Positions 1 through 5,773 of a stretch of 5,877 nt of DNA are shown here, one piece after another. The notes beneath the pieces were generated by a model. The model did not search any database. It saw only the letters and a list, made by a program, of their open reading frames with translations, and was not told the origin of the DNA. Where the stretch lies: contig DBAE01000229.1 of NCBI GenBank assembly GCA_002291495.1, forward strand, positions 7,383 to 13,259. Direction: 5' to 3'. The position numbers and the translations under genes are program-made. Numbering within the stretch: the stretch's first letter is position 1; each line of letters begins with the position of its first letter. The stretch comes from Bacteriovoracaceae bacterium UBA1018 (lineage in GTDB: Bacteria > Bdellovibrionota > UBA1018).

Positions 1-688
1 TGTAATGAATGCACCCGGTTTCTTCTCGGCATCGCAAAAAGTCTTCGCGGGTCCAGATATCGCCGTTAGCAATGACCGGAATACTCAGTTGCTTTCGAAC
101 GATCCCGATATGTTTCCAATACGCTGGCGGAGTGTACCCTTGAGTCTTAGTTCGAGCATGGATGGCAATCCAAGAAGCGCCCCCGTCTTCGGCTTTTTTA
201 GCATTTACATAAATATCTTCGGCCGATTCCCAACCTAAACGGAGCTTTGCTGATACTGGGATATGGCTAGGGACGCGAGCGCGCACTGCTGCCACAATTT
301 CCGTGATACGATCCGGATACTTTAAGATCGCTGCCCCACCATCGTGACGATTAACTGTCGGAGCCGGACAACCAAAATTAATGTCCACAGCTTGGGCGCC
401 CAACTCCACCGCGCGAAGCGCCGTCAGGGCCATACGTTCTGGATGCCCTCCTAAGATCTGGATCTGAACCGGCGTACCTGCTGGAGTTTTACAGCCGTGC
501 GAGAGCTCCGGGATATGCTCATGGAAAACTTTCGCAGGCGGCACTTCTTGGCTGACTCGGAGAAACTCGGATACACAGTAAGAAAATCCTCCCCGTTCAC
601 TCATCAGTGCACGCATCGGTGCATCCGTTACACCCTCCATGGGAGCTAGGACTAAAGCAGGTCGTGAATGGTTAATCCAAGAAGTCAT
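1..688 (-). CDS. dusC: tRNA-dihydrouridine synthase, DusC-like (C-terminal part missing at window edge)
   Basis: FMN-dependent enzyme that reduces uridine to dihydrouridine in tRNA; E. coli DusC acts on U16 in the D-loop. My minus-strand translation gives 229 residues before the window ends, out of roughly 310-320 usual for the family. Visible motifs are the FMN-barrel start LAPMEGVTD (residues 14-22), the catalytic-cysteine loop DINFGCPAPTVN (102-113, with Cys107 in the position of E. coli Cys98), SAKLRLGW near 150, HARTKTQGY near 180 and PVIANGDIW near 210. The stretch PPAKVFHEHIPEL (50-62) closely resembles the matching part of E. coli DusC, which favours DusC over DusA or DusB. The ATG at 686-688 follows a purine-rich AAGGGAG and precedes the first barrel strand by about 10 residues, as expected. 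The gene is divergent from the 811-1833 cluster. The substrate position U16 is inferred from similarity only. Confidence 0.92.
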   Translation of the reverse strand, partial: MTSWINHSRPALVLAPMEGVTDAPMRALMSERGGFSYCVSEFLRVSQEVPPAKVFHEHIPELSHGCKTPAGTPVQIQILGGHPERMALTALRAVELGAQAVDINFGCPAPTVNRHDGGAAILKYPDRITEIVAAVRARVPSHIPVSAKLRLGWESAEDIYVNAKKAEDGGASWIAIHARTKTQGYTPPAYWKHIGIVRKQLSIPVIANGDIWTREDFLRCREETGCIHY

Positions 689-709
689 TGACTCCCTTCA
701 TACCTCGGA

Positions 710-739
710 TTGACTCAGCACACAAACACACATGATGAT
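710..739 (+). promoter_or_regulatory. possible sigma70-type promoter for the 811-1833 cluster
   Basis: In the 122-base spacer between the divergent genes, TTGACT at 710-715 matches five of six positions of the -35 consensus. GATGAT at 734-739, 18 bases further on, matches four of six of the -10 consensus. This would give a leader of about 65 bases before the ATG at 811. On the opposite strand TATCAT (735-740) is a good -10 for dusC, but no convincing -35 accompanies it. If both are real, the two -10 boxes overlap and the divergent promoters would compete. The call is by eye only. Confidence 0.3.
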
Positions 740-810
740 ATCTCGCAAAACCTCACCATTTAGGTTACTTTTGCTCCCGAAGACCCCAATCGACCTATGG
801 GAATCGACTT

Positions 811-996
811 ATGGCAAACCTAGAAGAACAAGACATCACCTGCCCATTTTGTGGTGAGACCATTACAGTATTTGTAGACTGCTCCGAAGACAATCAAACC
901 TATATCGACGATTGCACGGTCTGCTGTCGTCCCATAGAAATTACGACCCATTGTGAAGAAGGTACTTTAATTTCCCTGAACATCGGAAGAAGCTAA
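811..996 (+). CDS. small cysteine-rich CPXCG-motif zinc-ribbon protein
   Basis: A 61-residue cytosolic protein of the family usually annotated 'CPXCG motif-containing cysteine-rich protein'. The signature CPFCG lies at residues 11-15 and YIDDCTVCCRPIEI at 31-44. Cys11, Cys14, Cys35 and Cys38 form two CxxC knuckles that probably bind one zinc ion. Cys24, Cys39 and Cys48 are extra cysteines. Length and layout match the family, which typically has about 60-70 residues. Its molecular function is unknown to me; nucleic-acid or protein binding would be a guess from the fold. The ATG is preceded by GGGA at 799-802, eight bases away. An ATG at 797 is out of frame. The gene is first in a tight cluster, with its stop only 7 bases before mgsA. 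Confidence 0.85.
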   Translation: MANLEEQDITCPFCGETITVFVDCSEDNQTYIDDCTVCCRPIEITTHCEEGTLISLNIGRS

Positions 997-1003
997 CATT
1001 ACT

Positions 1004-1402
1004 ATGTCACCGTTAAAAAAGACTAATGCCACCAAAAAGATTGCTCTCATCGCTCATGATAGTATGAAGCCCCTTATCTGCGAGTGGGCAAGAGATCATC
1101 TCGAAGAACTCAAAAAGCATGCGCTCTTTGCGACCGGCACCACGGGCGCTTTATTAGAAAAAGAATTACCACTCAAGATTACAAAGTTTAAGAGTGGTCC
1201 CTTGGGGGGTGACTTACAAATCGGCGCAAAGATCGTCGATGGAGATATCGACCTCGTGATCTTTTTCTGGGATCCTCTCTCCCCCCATCCCCACGATGTG
1301 GATGTTAAAGCCTTGCTCAGAGCTACAGTCGTCTATGATGTTCCGATTGCATGCAGTAAATCTTCAGCCGATTGGTTGTTGCATTCTTTAAGTCACCAGT
1401 AA
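1004..1402 (+). CDS. mgsA: methylglyoxal synthase
   Basis: Converts dihydroxyacetone phosphate to methylglyoxal and inorganic phosphate, a bypass of lower glycolysis that relieves phosphate limitation or sugar-phosphate build-up. The protein has 132 residues, close to the B. subtilis enzyme and shorter at the C-terminus than the 152-residue E. coli one. The family hallmarks align with E. coli at an offset of one: AHD with His18 (E. coli His19), ATGTTG at 43-48 (phosphate-binding loop), SGPLGGD with the catalytic-base aspartate Asp70 (E. coli Asp71), FFWDP with Asp90 (Asp91), and PHDVDVKALLR with His97 and Asp100 (His98 and Asp101). The active site therefore looks intact. It follows the CPXCG gene by 7 bases and precedes a membrane-protein gene by 11 bases. 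The ribosome binding site is weak, so translational coupling to the upstream gene is plausible. Confidence 0.96.
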   Translation: MSPLKKTNATKKIALIAHDSMKPLICEWARDHLEELKKHALFATGTTGALLEKELPLKITKFKSGPLGGDLQIGAKIVDGDIDLVIFFWDPLSPHPHDVDVKALLRATVVYDVPIACSKSSADWLLHSLSHQ

Positions 1403-1413
1403 ATTATTAGAGT

Positions 1414-1833
1414 ATGAAACCCTCAATCGGACTGAAGATCGCATCTGGCTTGTACGCATTTATTTCGGTTGCACATACCCTAGGTGAGTTTTTCTCGCCC
1501 TCTCGTGGGAGCGAAGAAGATGCTCTCATCGATGCACTCAAGACGTATCGATTTGATATGATGGGGCTCACTCGGAGCCACTGGGACTTTTATCGAGGTT
1601 TTAGTTTGACGATCAGCCTCACCATGGCCTTGATTGCCATCATCTGCTGGCAACTCAGCCGAATGATCCATGAATCTCCGAAAGTCGTTCAATCTCTACT
1701 GACTACGGTCTTTATGATTTCACTCGCACTATCCATTGTTTTTTGGGCGTACATCTTTGCAGCGCCAGGGTTAACTGCGTCGCTTGCGACGGTATTTTTA
1801 GGTGTTGCCCTACTTAAGCTCAAGCGCTCTTAA
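1414..1833 (+). CDS. small four-helix membrane protein of unknown function
   Basis: A 139-residue protein with four hydrophobic stretches, at about 6-24, 62-81, 92-112 and 115-134. It is probably an inner-membrane protein, with a hydrophilic loop between helices 1 and 2 (28-60). The loop ends in GLTRSHWDFYRGFSLTIS (51-68), and helix 1 carries VAHTLGE. This pattern, a histidine in helix 1 and a polar S-x-x-D-F-Y-x-G-F entry into helix 2, resembles small conserved membrane proteins sometimes labelled LIC_13387 family. I make that link from memory and with modest confidence. No catalytic motif is recognisable. The ATG follows the mgsA stop by 11 bases, with only a poor ribosome binding site. Its TAA stop overlaps the stop of the convergent gene at 1830-2183. 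Confidence 0.8.
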   Translation: MKPSIGLKIASGLYAFISVAHTLGEFFSPSRGSEEDALIDALKTYRFDMMGLTRSHWDFYRGFSLTISLTMALIAIICWQLSRMIHESPKVVQSLLTTVFMISLALSIVFWAYIFAAPGLTASLATVFLGVALLKLKRS

Positions 1834-1835
1834 GT
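1812..1835. terminator. inverted repeat at the convergent gene ends, possible bidirectional terminator hairpin
   Basis: ACTTAAG at 1812-1818 and CTTAAGT at 1829-1835 form a perfect 7-bp inverted repeat around a 10-base loop. It sits exactly across the overlapping stop codons of the two convergent genes. The stem is AT-rich and no T-run follows on either strand, so it is not a classical strong intrinsic terminator. The location is the only sequence-level reason to suspect a termination role for both transcripts. Confidence 0.3.
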
Positions 1836-2183
1836 AAAACAAAGTCCACAGTCTGGGCATTCAGACTTTTCTGTCGAAAACTGATGTCCGCACGCTGGGC
1901 ACTGTGCTTGGGTCTGGGCTGGATCAAAGATTAAACCTTCGGCCTCAACCAATGGATTGAGATCACCCAGATTACGTCTTCTTTCCATACGCATAAAATC
2001 TTGAACTGCTTCCAGATGCTCTTTAGCAGCATGCATTTCGACTGTGATCTCGCAGCCGCCTGTCGAACAAGTCACCGGGTTGCTGATGAGATGAACGGTC
2101 ACTCCGCGCTCAAGCAGTGCCGCTTTAATTCTCTTAGCTTCTTTAAACTCGATGACCCCAAGTAGGACGGTTTGTTCGCTCAT
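1830..2183 (-). CDS. uncharacterised protein: DUF2007-like alpha/beta domain plus C-terminal zinc ribbon
   Basis: A 117-residue cytosolic protein that I do not recognise by name. Residues 4-68 read as strand-helix-strand-strand-helix (TVLLGVI, helix 12-26, VTVHLI, EITVEM, helix 52-68). This resembles DUF2007-type small ferredoxin-like domains and includes an unusual CSTGGC pair (Cys39 and Cys44). A charged linker follows, then a zinc ribbon with CPACG (95-99) and CPDCGLC (109-115). The frame stays open upstream to an ATG at 2300, but that start would overlap panD by 110 bases. The ATG at 2181-2183, 7 bases after the panD stop, gives the natural start of the domain. The GGGAG in the last panD codons is distant, so translational coupling to panD is likely. 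It is the last gene of the pan operon. A role in CoA metabolism is possible but rests on context only. Confidence 0.8.
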   Translation of the reverse strand: MSEQTVLLGVIEFKEAKRIKAALLERGVTVHLISNPVTCSTGGCEITVEMHAAKEHLEAVQDFMRMERRRNLGDLNPLVEAEGLIFDPAQTQAQCPACGHQFSTEKSECPDCGLCFT

Positions 2184-2190
2184 TCTCTGA

Positions 2191-2538
2191 TTATAACTCC
2201 CGAATGCGATTCTTTGCATCCACATGCACGACTCTGGGATGAAGATTTTTTGCTTCCTGATCTTCGTAGTCCCCATAAGCCGCAATAATAACGACGTCAC
2301 CTCTATGAACTAACCGAGCTGCCGCACCATTAAGACAGATCTCTCCAGCTTTTCCGTGAATGACGTAAGTGGCAAATCGATTGCCATTATTACAGTTATA
2401 GATCTCCACTCTCTCATGGGGCAGTAGATCTGCAGCCTCACAAAGGACAGGGTCAATCGATATTGAGCCTTCATAATTGAGATCAGCATCAGTGACAGTA
2501 GCTCGGTGAATTTTTCCTTTAAGCATGGTTCTTCGCAT
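2191..2538 (-). CDS. panD: aspartate 1-decarboxylase proenzyme
   Basis: Pyruvoyl-dependent enzyme that decarboxylates L-aspartate to beta-alanine, the amine half of pantothenate. The 115-residue sequence aligns without gaps to the first 58 residues of E. coli PanD. It keeps Lys9, His11, Tyr22, the self-cleavage site Gly24-Ser25 in YEGS (Ser25 becomes the pyruvoyl group), Arg54, Thr57 and Tyr58. NGAAA at 70-74 contains the asparagine matching E. coli Asn72. The C-terminus is about ten residues shorter than in E. coli, within the range of bacterial PanD proteins. Processing should yield a beta chain of 24 residues and an alpha chain of 91. The start has a strong AAGGAG five bases upstream. It lies 9 bases after coaX and 7 before the zinc-ribbon gene. 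I see no PanZ/PanM-like acetyltransferase in the window, consistent with spontaneous self-cleavage outside enterobacteria. Confidence 0.97.
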   Translation of the reverse strand: MRRTMLKGKIHRATVTDADLNYEGSISIDPVLCEAADLLPHERVEIYNCNNGNRFATYVIHGKAGEICLNGAAARLVHRGDVVIIAAYGDYEDQEAKNLHPRVVHVDAKNRIREL

Positions 2539-2543
2539 ATGAA

Positions 2544-2550
2544 CTCCTTA
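2544..2550 (-). promoter_or_regulatory. panD ribosome binding site overlapping the coaX stop codon
   Basis: On the minus strand TAAGGAG contains both the TAA stop of coaX and an AAGGAG Shine-Dalgarno sequence, five bases before the panD ATG. Ribosomes finishing coaX would therefore sit on the panD initiation site. It supports the 2538 start and suggests coupled but efficient panD translation. Confidence 0.75.
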
Positions 2551-3342
2551 TACAATTTCGTTTAAACGCAAAGCTTGTCTTAAGCCCAATAAAACAAGCT
2601 CTGGGATCAAATGATCAAATACTCCCTGTTGATCAAACAAGCGGGCAAAGCCCCCGGTCCCGATGACGACTGTATTTTCCCGCTGATCAGGAGAGGTAAA
2701 GTAGTCCTTTTTGATTTGCTCGCAAAGTCCGCGCATCGCAAATAGATTACTATAATAAAGCCCAGACTGGATGCTTTCGACTGTTGAGCGCCCGACCACT
2801 TCTTCTGGTTTGATAATCTCGACTGCCGGAAGACGTGCGGTCTTTGATTCAAGTGCTTCCATAGAGATCCGAACTCCCGGCAAGATCAACCCGCCTAGAT
2901 AGTCTCGATCCGCCGTGATGACACAGAAAGTAGTGGCAGTACCAAAATCTGTTACAATAACATTTTTACCAGGAAAGAGCTGAGTAGCGGCAATCGCATT
3001 AGCAATGCGATCGGCTCCTACTTCGAGTGGGTTTCGGTATTTAATTCTAAGGCCAGTCTTTACCCCGGCTTGTAATACGAAAGGCTGGAGATCGAAGTAC
3101 TTCTTACAGGCATTTTTCAACGAATGCACAACATCAGGTACTACCGAACAAAAAGCGATGTGCTCAATATACTTAGGATCGATTTCGTTTTCTCTTAAGA
3201 CCGATTTGAAAAATACACCGATCTCATCCGACGAGTTACCTTGCTTGGTATTCTTTCTAAACTGCAGAACGAAGGACTGACTCTTATCATCATAGACACC
3301 ACCATGGATCTGACTATTACCTACATCCAAAGTTAAAATCAT
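2548..3342 (-). CDS. coaX: type III pantothenate kinase
   Basis: Phosphorylates pantothenate to 4'-phosphopantothenate, the first step from pantothenate to CoA. Type III kinases use a monovalent cation and, unlike CoaA, are not feedback-inhibited by CoA. The 264 residues fit the usual 250-270 and show the ASKHA-fold hallmarks: N-terminal phosphate loop LDVGNS (5-10, Asp6), GADR (109-112) with the catalytic aspartate Asp111, DFGTATTF (132-139) with the cation-site aspartate, GGLILPG (150-156), and GTGG (228-231) near the C-terminus. The ATG overlaps the panC stop by four bases (ATGA) and has a strong GGAGGA eight bases upstream, inside panC. Its position directly after panC links pantothenate formation to its use. 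Confidence 0.96.
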   Translation of the reverse strand: MILTLDVGNSQIHGGVYDDKSQSFVLQFRKNTKQGNSSDEIGVFFKSVLRENEIDPKYIEHIAFCSVVPDVVHSLKNACKKYFDLQPFVLQAGVKTGLRIKYRNPLEVGADRIANAIAATQLFPGKNVIVTDFGTATTFCVITADRDYLGGLILPGVRISMEALESKTARLPAVEIIKPEEVVGRSTVESIQSGLYYSNLFAMRGLCEQIKKDYFTSPDQRENTVVIGTGGFARLFDQQGVFDHLIPELVLLGLRQALRLNEIV

Positions 3343-4115
3343 GACGTACTTCCTCCAATTGCGACATTATCGATGAGTCTCACAGCTCCGAGCTTTACAG
3401 CGCCAAAACGCCTGCCCACATGTTCCTCGAGGTAATCCACTTCAAAGCCCAAGCGACCGAGCTCAGCCTTAGCCTCATCCAGTGATTTCATCGTCGTCAA
3501 AATACGGTAAAACGCAGGAGCAAGTTCTCTCTCCTGCGCGCTCAATCGTCGATTACGGGAGCTCATGGCAAGACCATCCTGTTCTCGGACGGTTGCACAC
3601 GGGACGATCTTGGTTTTCATGAAAAATGCTTCAACCATACCCTCGATGAGTTTCAGTTGTTGAAAATCTTTTTCACCAAAGTAAGCCCGGTCCGCCCTCA
3701 CAAGATTAAGGAGTTTCATCACAACACTCAGTACACCTCGAAAATGCCCGGGACGAGAAGATCCGCAAAGGATCTGACTGAATTCTGACTCATCGACAAA
3801 ATATCGATAGGAGTCCGGATAGAGCTCTTGATACTCAGGACTGAGCAGATAGTCTGCTCCAACGGAACGAAGTTTTTCTTCGTCTTCTGCCATGGTCCGT
3901 GGATAGTTCTTCAGATCATTCGGATCATTAAACTGGGTGGGATTAACAAAGATACTCACGACCGTAAGATCGTTTTCGGCTTTGCTTTTTTTCACTAACG
4001 CAAGGTGCCCTGCGTGCAAAGCACCCATAGTCGGAACAAATCCGATCGTTTTTTTTGAACTAAGCTCGAGATCCCGAGCGGATCTCCACGCAGAGAGGCT
4101 TGTGACTACTTTCAC
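3339..4115 (-). CDS. panC: pantothenate synthetase, with a short C-terminal domain
   Basis: ATP-dependent ligase joining pantoate and beta-alanine into pantothenate through a pantoyl-adenylate intermediate. Family motifs are intact: [10 protein letters not shown] (28-37), which contains the HIGH-like HAGH, FVNPTQF (56-62), RPGHFRGV (121-128), GEKDFQQL (147-154) and the KMSKS-equivalent AMSSRN (183-188). The protein has 258 residues against about 280-285 usual. The catalytic Rossmann part is full length, but after residue 210 the C-terminal domain lacks roughly 20-25 residues while keeping the final conserved RLIDN (246-250). The start is GTG at 4113-4115, overlapping the panB TGA in GTGA. AGAGAG lies just upstream, and the residue count before PTMG matches E. 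coli PanC closely. It overlaps coaX by four bases. Confidence 0.96.
   Translation of the reverse strand: MKVVTSLSAWRSARDLELSSKKTIGFVPTMGALHAGHLALVKKSKAENDLTVVSIFVNPTQFNDPNDLKNYPRTMAEDEEKLRSVGADYLLSPEYQELYPDSYRYFVDESEFSQILCGSSRPGHFRGVLSVVMKLLNLVRADRAYFGEKDFQQLKLIEGMVEAFFMKTKIVPCATVREQDGLAMSSRNRRLSAQERELAPAFYRILTTMKSLDEAKAELGRLGFEVDYLEEHVGRRFGAVKLGAVRLIDNVAIGGSTS
3351..3356 (-). promoter_or_regulatory. strong coaX Shine-Dalgarno inside panC
   Basis: GGAGGA on the minus strand, eight bases before the coaX ATG and within the last codons of panC. It is the closest match to the anti-Shine-Dalgarno sequence in the operon. It supports the coaX start, which lies in a four-base overlap with panC. Confidence 0.7.
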
Positions 4116-4903
4116 GCATAGCTCTCTTTCGCAGTTGGAAACGCTCCCGATTTGGTTTCTTGGTCAAAACGGTTCACCGCTTCTTCCACCTGAGCGGCCC
4201 CCTGCATATACTTCTTCAAAAATTTCGGCGAAAATTCGAGATTAAAACCAAGTAGATCGTGAAGAACTAAAACTTGCCCATCGACCGCAGCTCCTGCACC
4301 AATTCCAATAGTCGGAATTTTTAGACTTTGTGTAATCCTCTCTGCGAGAGTACTGGGTACACACTCCATCACAATAGAAAAGCAACCTAGCTCTTCAAGC
4401 TTGAGAGCCTGTTGCACAAGATCCTCGGCCGCGTCTCTTTCACGACCCTGTACTTTAAAACCGCCCAAAGCATGAATGGATTGCGGTGTGAGCCCAATAT
4501 GTCCCATGACCGGAATTCCTGATCCTACAAGCTGTGAGACTACCTCTTCATGGCCCCATACACCTTCGAGTTTTACTGCATGAGCCCCTGCTTTCATAAG
4601 AGCTCCCGCGCACTCGAGCGCCGGCACTACACCTTTTCTATAAGATAGAAATGGCATGTCTCCGACGATGTATTTATTCTTACTCCCGCGAGCGACTGCT
4701 TCAGTATGCAGGACCATCATCTCAGGAGTCGCTCCCAAGGTTGAACTATGGCCATGAATCACCATCGCAAGGCTATCGCCAACCAGCAAACAATCCACTG
4801 ACGTACGATCAAGCATCTTAGCACTCACGGCGTCATAGCAAGTTACCATTGAGATCTTATTATTTTCAGTTTTGCGTTTCTTAAAATCAAAGACACTCAT
4901 CAT
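4112..4903 (-). CDS. panB: 3-methyl-2-oxobutanoate hydroxymethyltransferase (ketopantoate hydroxymethyltransferase)
   Basis: Transfers a hydroxymethyl group from 5,10-methylene-tetrahydrofolate to 2-oxoisovalerate, giving ketopantoate, the committed step of pantoate synthesis. The 263 residues match E. coli (264) in length. Motifs include VTCYDA (20-25), VGDSLAMV (41-48) with metal ligand Asp43, GDMPF (81-85) with Asp82, KLEG (111-114) with Lys111 and Glu113, GHIGLTPQS (134-142), MECVPS (179-184) with the likely catalytic base Glu180 (E. coli Glu181), and GIGAG (200-204). All expected active-site residues are present. The gene begins ATGATG. The first ATG (4901-4903) overlaps the upstream TGA and has AAAGGA seven bases before it; the second ATG would also be workable. 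It overlaps panC by four bases at its end. Confidence 0.97.
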   Translation of the reverse strand: MMSVFDFKKRKTENNKISMVTCYDAVSAKMLDRTSVDCLLVGDSLAMVIHGHSSTLGATPEMMVLHTEAVARGSKNKYIVGDMPFLSYRKGVVPALECAGALMKAGAHAVKLEGVWGHEEVVSQLVGSGIPVMGHIGLTPQSIHALGGFKVQGRERDAAEDLVQQALKLEELGCFSIVMECVPSTLAERITQSLKIPTIGIGAGAAVDGQVLVLHDLLGFNLEFSPKFLKKYMQGAAQVEEAVNRFDQETKSGAFPTAKESYA

Positions 4904-5667
4904 AAAACAGTCCTTTCATTTGTGACTGGTAAGAATGTTTCCATAAACACACGGAATATTGCTTCATACTGATCGCCCCGAAGAGCACTCAGATCTCGAT
5001 CTAACGTGACGTAATCTTTACGAGGAATTGGGCCCGTTAAGGCAGTCTTGTAGTCAGCATGAACATTTGCAGTAACTCTTTCGAGATAAGGAAGCGCTGC
5101 TGCTGCCGGTATGCCTAATCGTTTTTCGAGGTCAGAAAAAAGTTTTTGCCAAAGAAGAACCGTGAAGTTTCCACCCAAAACGCAAAGTGCGTGATAGAAA
5201 GCTTTCTCTCTTCCGGCGATGGTATAGTGGGGATTTTTGAGTGTAGGAAAAACATCCTTAAACTGAATCGCGGACTCTTCACAGACAAAGCTCACGCGTT
5301 CATACATCTCGAGTGAATAGAGTTCTTTGCCAAAACTCATTAGAGGATGAAATCCCGGAAGCAAAGGAGACTCTAAGCTTCCAGAGCAATGAATAATTTT
5401 TTGATTGGGGTTTAAGCTCGAAATCGATTGTCGCTGTTCGAGGTAACGAACGACCCACGGTTCGATTGCAGCATCTTGAATCAGAACAAGTATAGCGTCC
5501 GCCCGAGAAAGAACCTCATGAGGCTTATGGCCTTCTTGCTGCTCGATTCGGCGCGACCACTGAACGACCTGAAGTCCAAGACGCGTGAAATACTCTTTAA
5601 AATGTGTTGCTAGTCGCCCGTCTCCCACGAGACCATAGGTCGGCTGCACAAAATCTAAATTTTTCAT
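4900..5667 (-). CDS. Rossmann-fold/DUF2520 dehydrogenase, candidate ketopantoate reductase (PanG-like)
   Basis: The 255-residue protein has an N-terminal NAD(P)-binding Rossmann domain and a helical DUF2520-type C-terminal domain. Visible landmarks are YGLVGDGRLATHF (11-23, GxxGxG), QWSRR (36-40), whose arginines would suit the NADPH 2'-phosphate, HCSGSL (93-98), GFHPLMSFG (105-113), KAFYHALCVLGGNFTVLLW (155-173) and ALTGPIPRKD (209-218). This architecture is usually annotated only as an oxidoreductase. Context is stronger: it is the first gene of the operon, overlaps panB by four bases, and supplies the one step missing around it, reduction of ketopantoate to pantoate. It is not classical PanE or IlvC. 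PanG of Francisella is a described alternative ketopantoate reductase that I believe is of this type, though I cannot verify that here. The ATG at 5665-5667 is the only usable start after an in-frame upstream TGA, but it lacks a clear Shine-Dalgarno. Confidence 0.85.
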   Translation of the reverse strand: MKNLDFVQPTYGLVGDGRLATHFKEYFTRLGLQVVQWSRRIEQQEGHKPHEVLSRADAILVLIQDAAIEPWVVRYLEQRQSISSLNPNQKIIHCSGSLESPLLPGFHPLMSFGKELYSLEMYERVSFVCEESAIQFKDVFPTLKNPHYTIAGREKAFYHALCVLGGNFTVLLWQKLFSDLEKRLGIPAAAALPYLERVTANVHADYKTALTGPIPRKDYVTLDRDLSALRGDQYEAIFRVFMETFLPVTNERTVL

Positions 5668-5715
5668 AGTTGCCGGTACCTGCCAGTTGCCTGATCAAGT
5701 CCTCTTTCAAAGACT

Positions 5716-5744
5716 AGCTAAAACGTACCGACAGGGATTGTCAA
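5716..5744 (-). promoter_or_regulatory. possible promoter of the pan operon
   Basis: On the minus strand a perfect -35 hexamer TTGACA lies at 5739-5744. Spaced 17 bases from it is TTAGCT (5716-5721), a poor -10; at 18 bases the hexamer is TAGCTA. If used, transcription would start about 40 bases before the first gene's ATG. The 106-base spacer to the upstream response-regulator gene is by far the largest gap on this strand, so an operon promoter here is reasonable. The weak -10 would fit a regulated promoter or simply a chance -35. Confidence 0.35.
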
Positions 5745-5773
5745 TGAGAACCATTCAGAAGACAGGCGAGCGG

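Noticed and set aside
5..238. Plus-strand open frame of 77 codons
   Set aside because: It lies wholly antisense to the well-supported dusC coding sequence and shows no recognisable domain.
718..732. CA-rich tract in the divergent spacer
   Set aside because: It is a short, imperfect run of CA dinucleotides with no repeat unit or hairpin, and is explained by chance composition between two promoters.
1480..1692. Minus-strand open frame of 70 codons
   Set aside because: It is antisense to the four-helix membrane protein, with low-complexity charged content and no ribosome site or family likeness.
2184..2300. N-terminal extension of the zinc-ribbon protein to an upstream ATG at 2300
   Set aside because: It would overlap panD by 110 bases in another frame, and the extra 39 residues read as a shadow of panD. 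The ATG at 2183 right after panD is the natural start.
2310..2555. Minus-strand open frame of 81 codons covering panD
   Set aside because: It is an alternative frame of panD, which has clear catalytic motifs and a strong ribosome site.
2607..2852. Minus-strand open frame of 81 codons inside coaX
   Set aside because: It is a different frame within coaX, which has all type III kinase motifs.
3005..3280. Plus-strand open frame of 91 codons opposite coaX
   Set aside because: It is antisense to coaX, with no domain and no neighbour that would suggest expression.
3937..4245. Plus-strand open frame of 102 codons spanning panB and panC
   Set aside because: It runs antisense across the panB/panC junction. 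Both genes are secure, and the frame has no recognisable motif.
5428..5613. Plus-strand open frame of 61 codons
   Set aside because: It is antisense to the DUF2520 dehydrogenase and has no supporting features.
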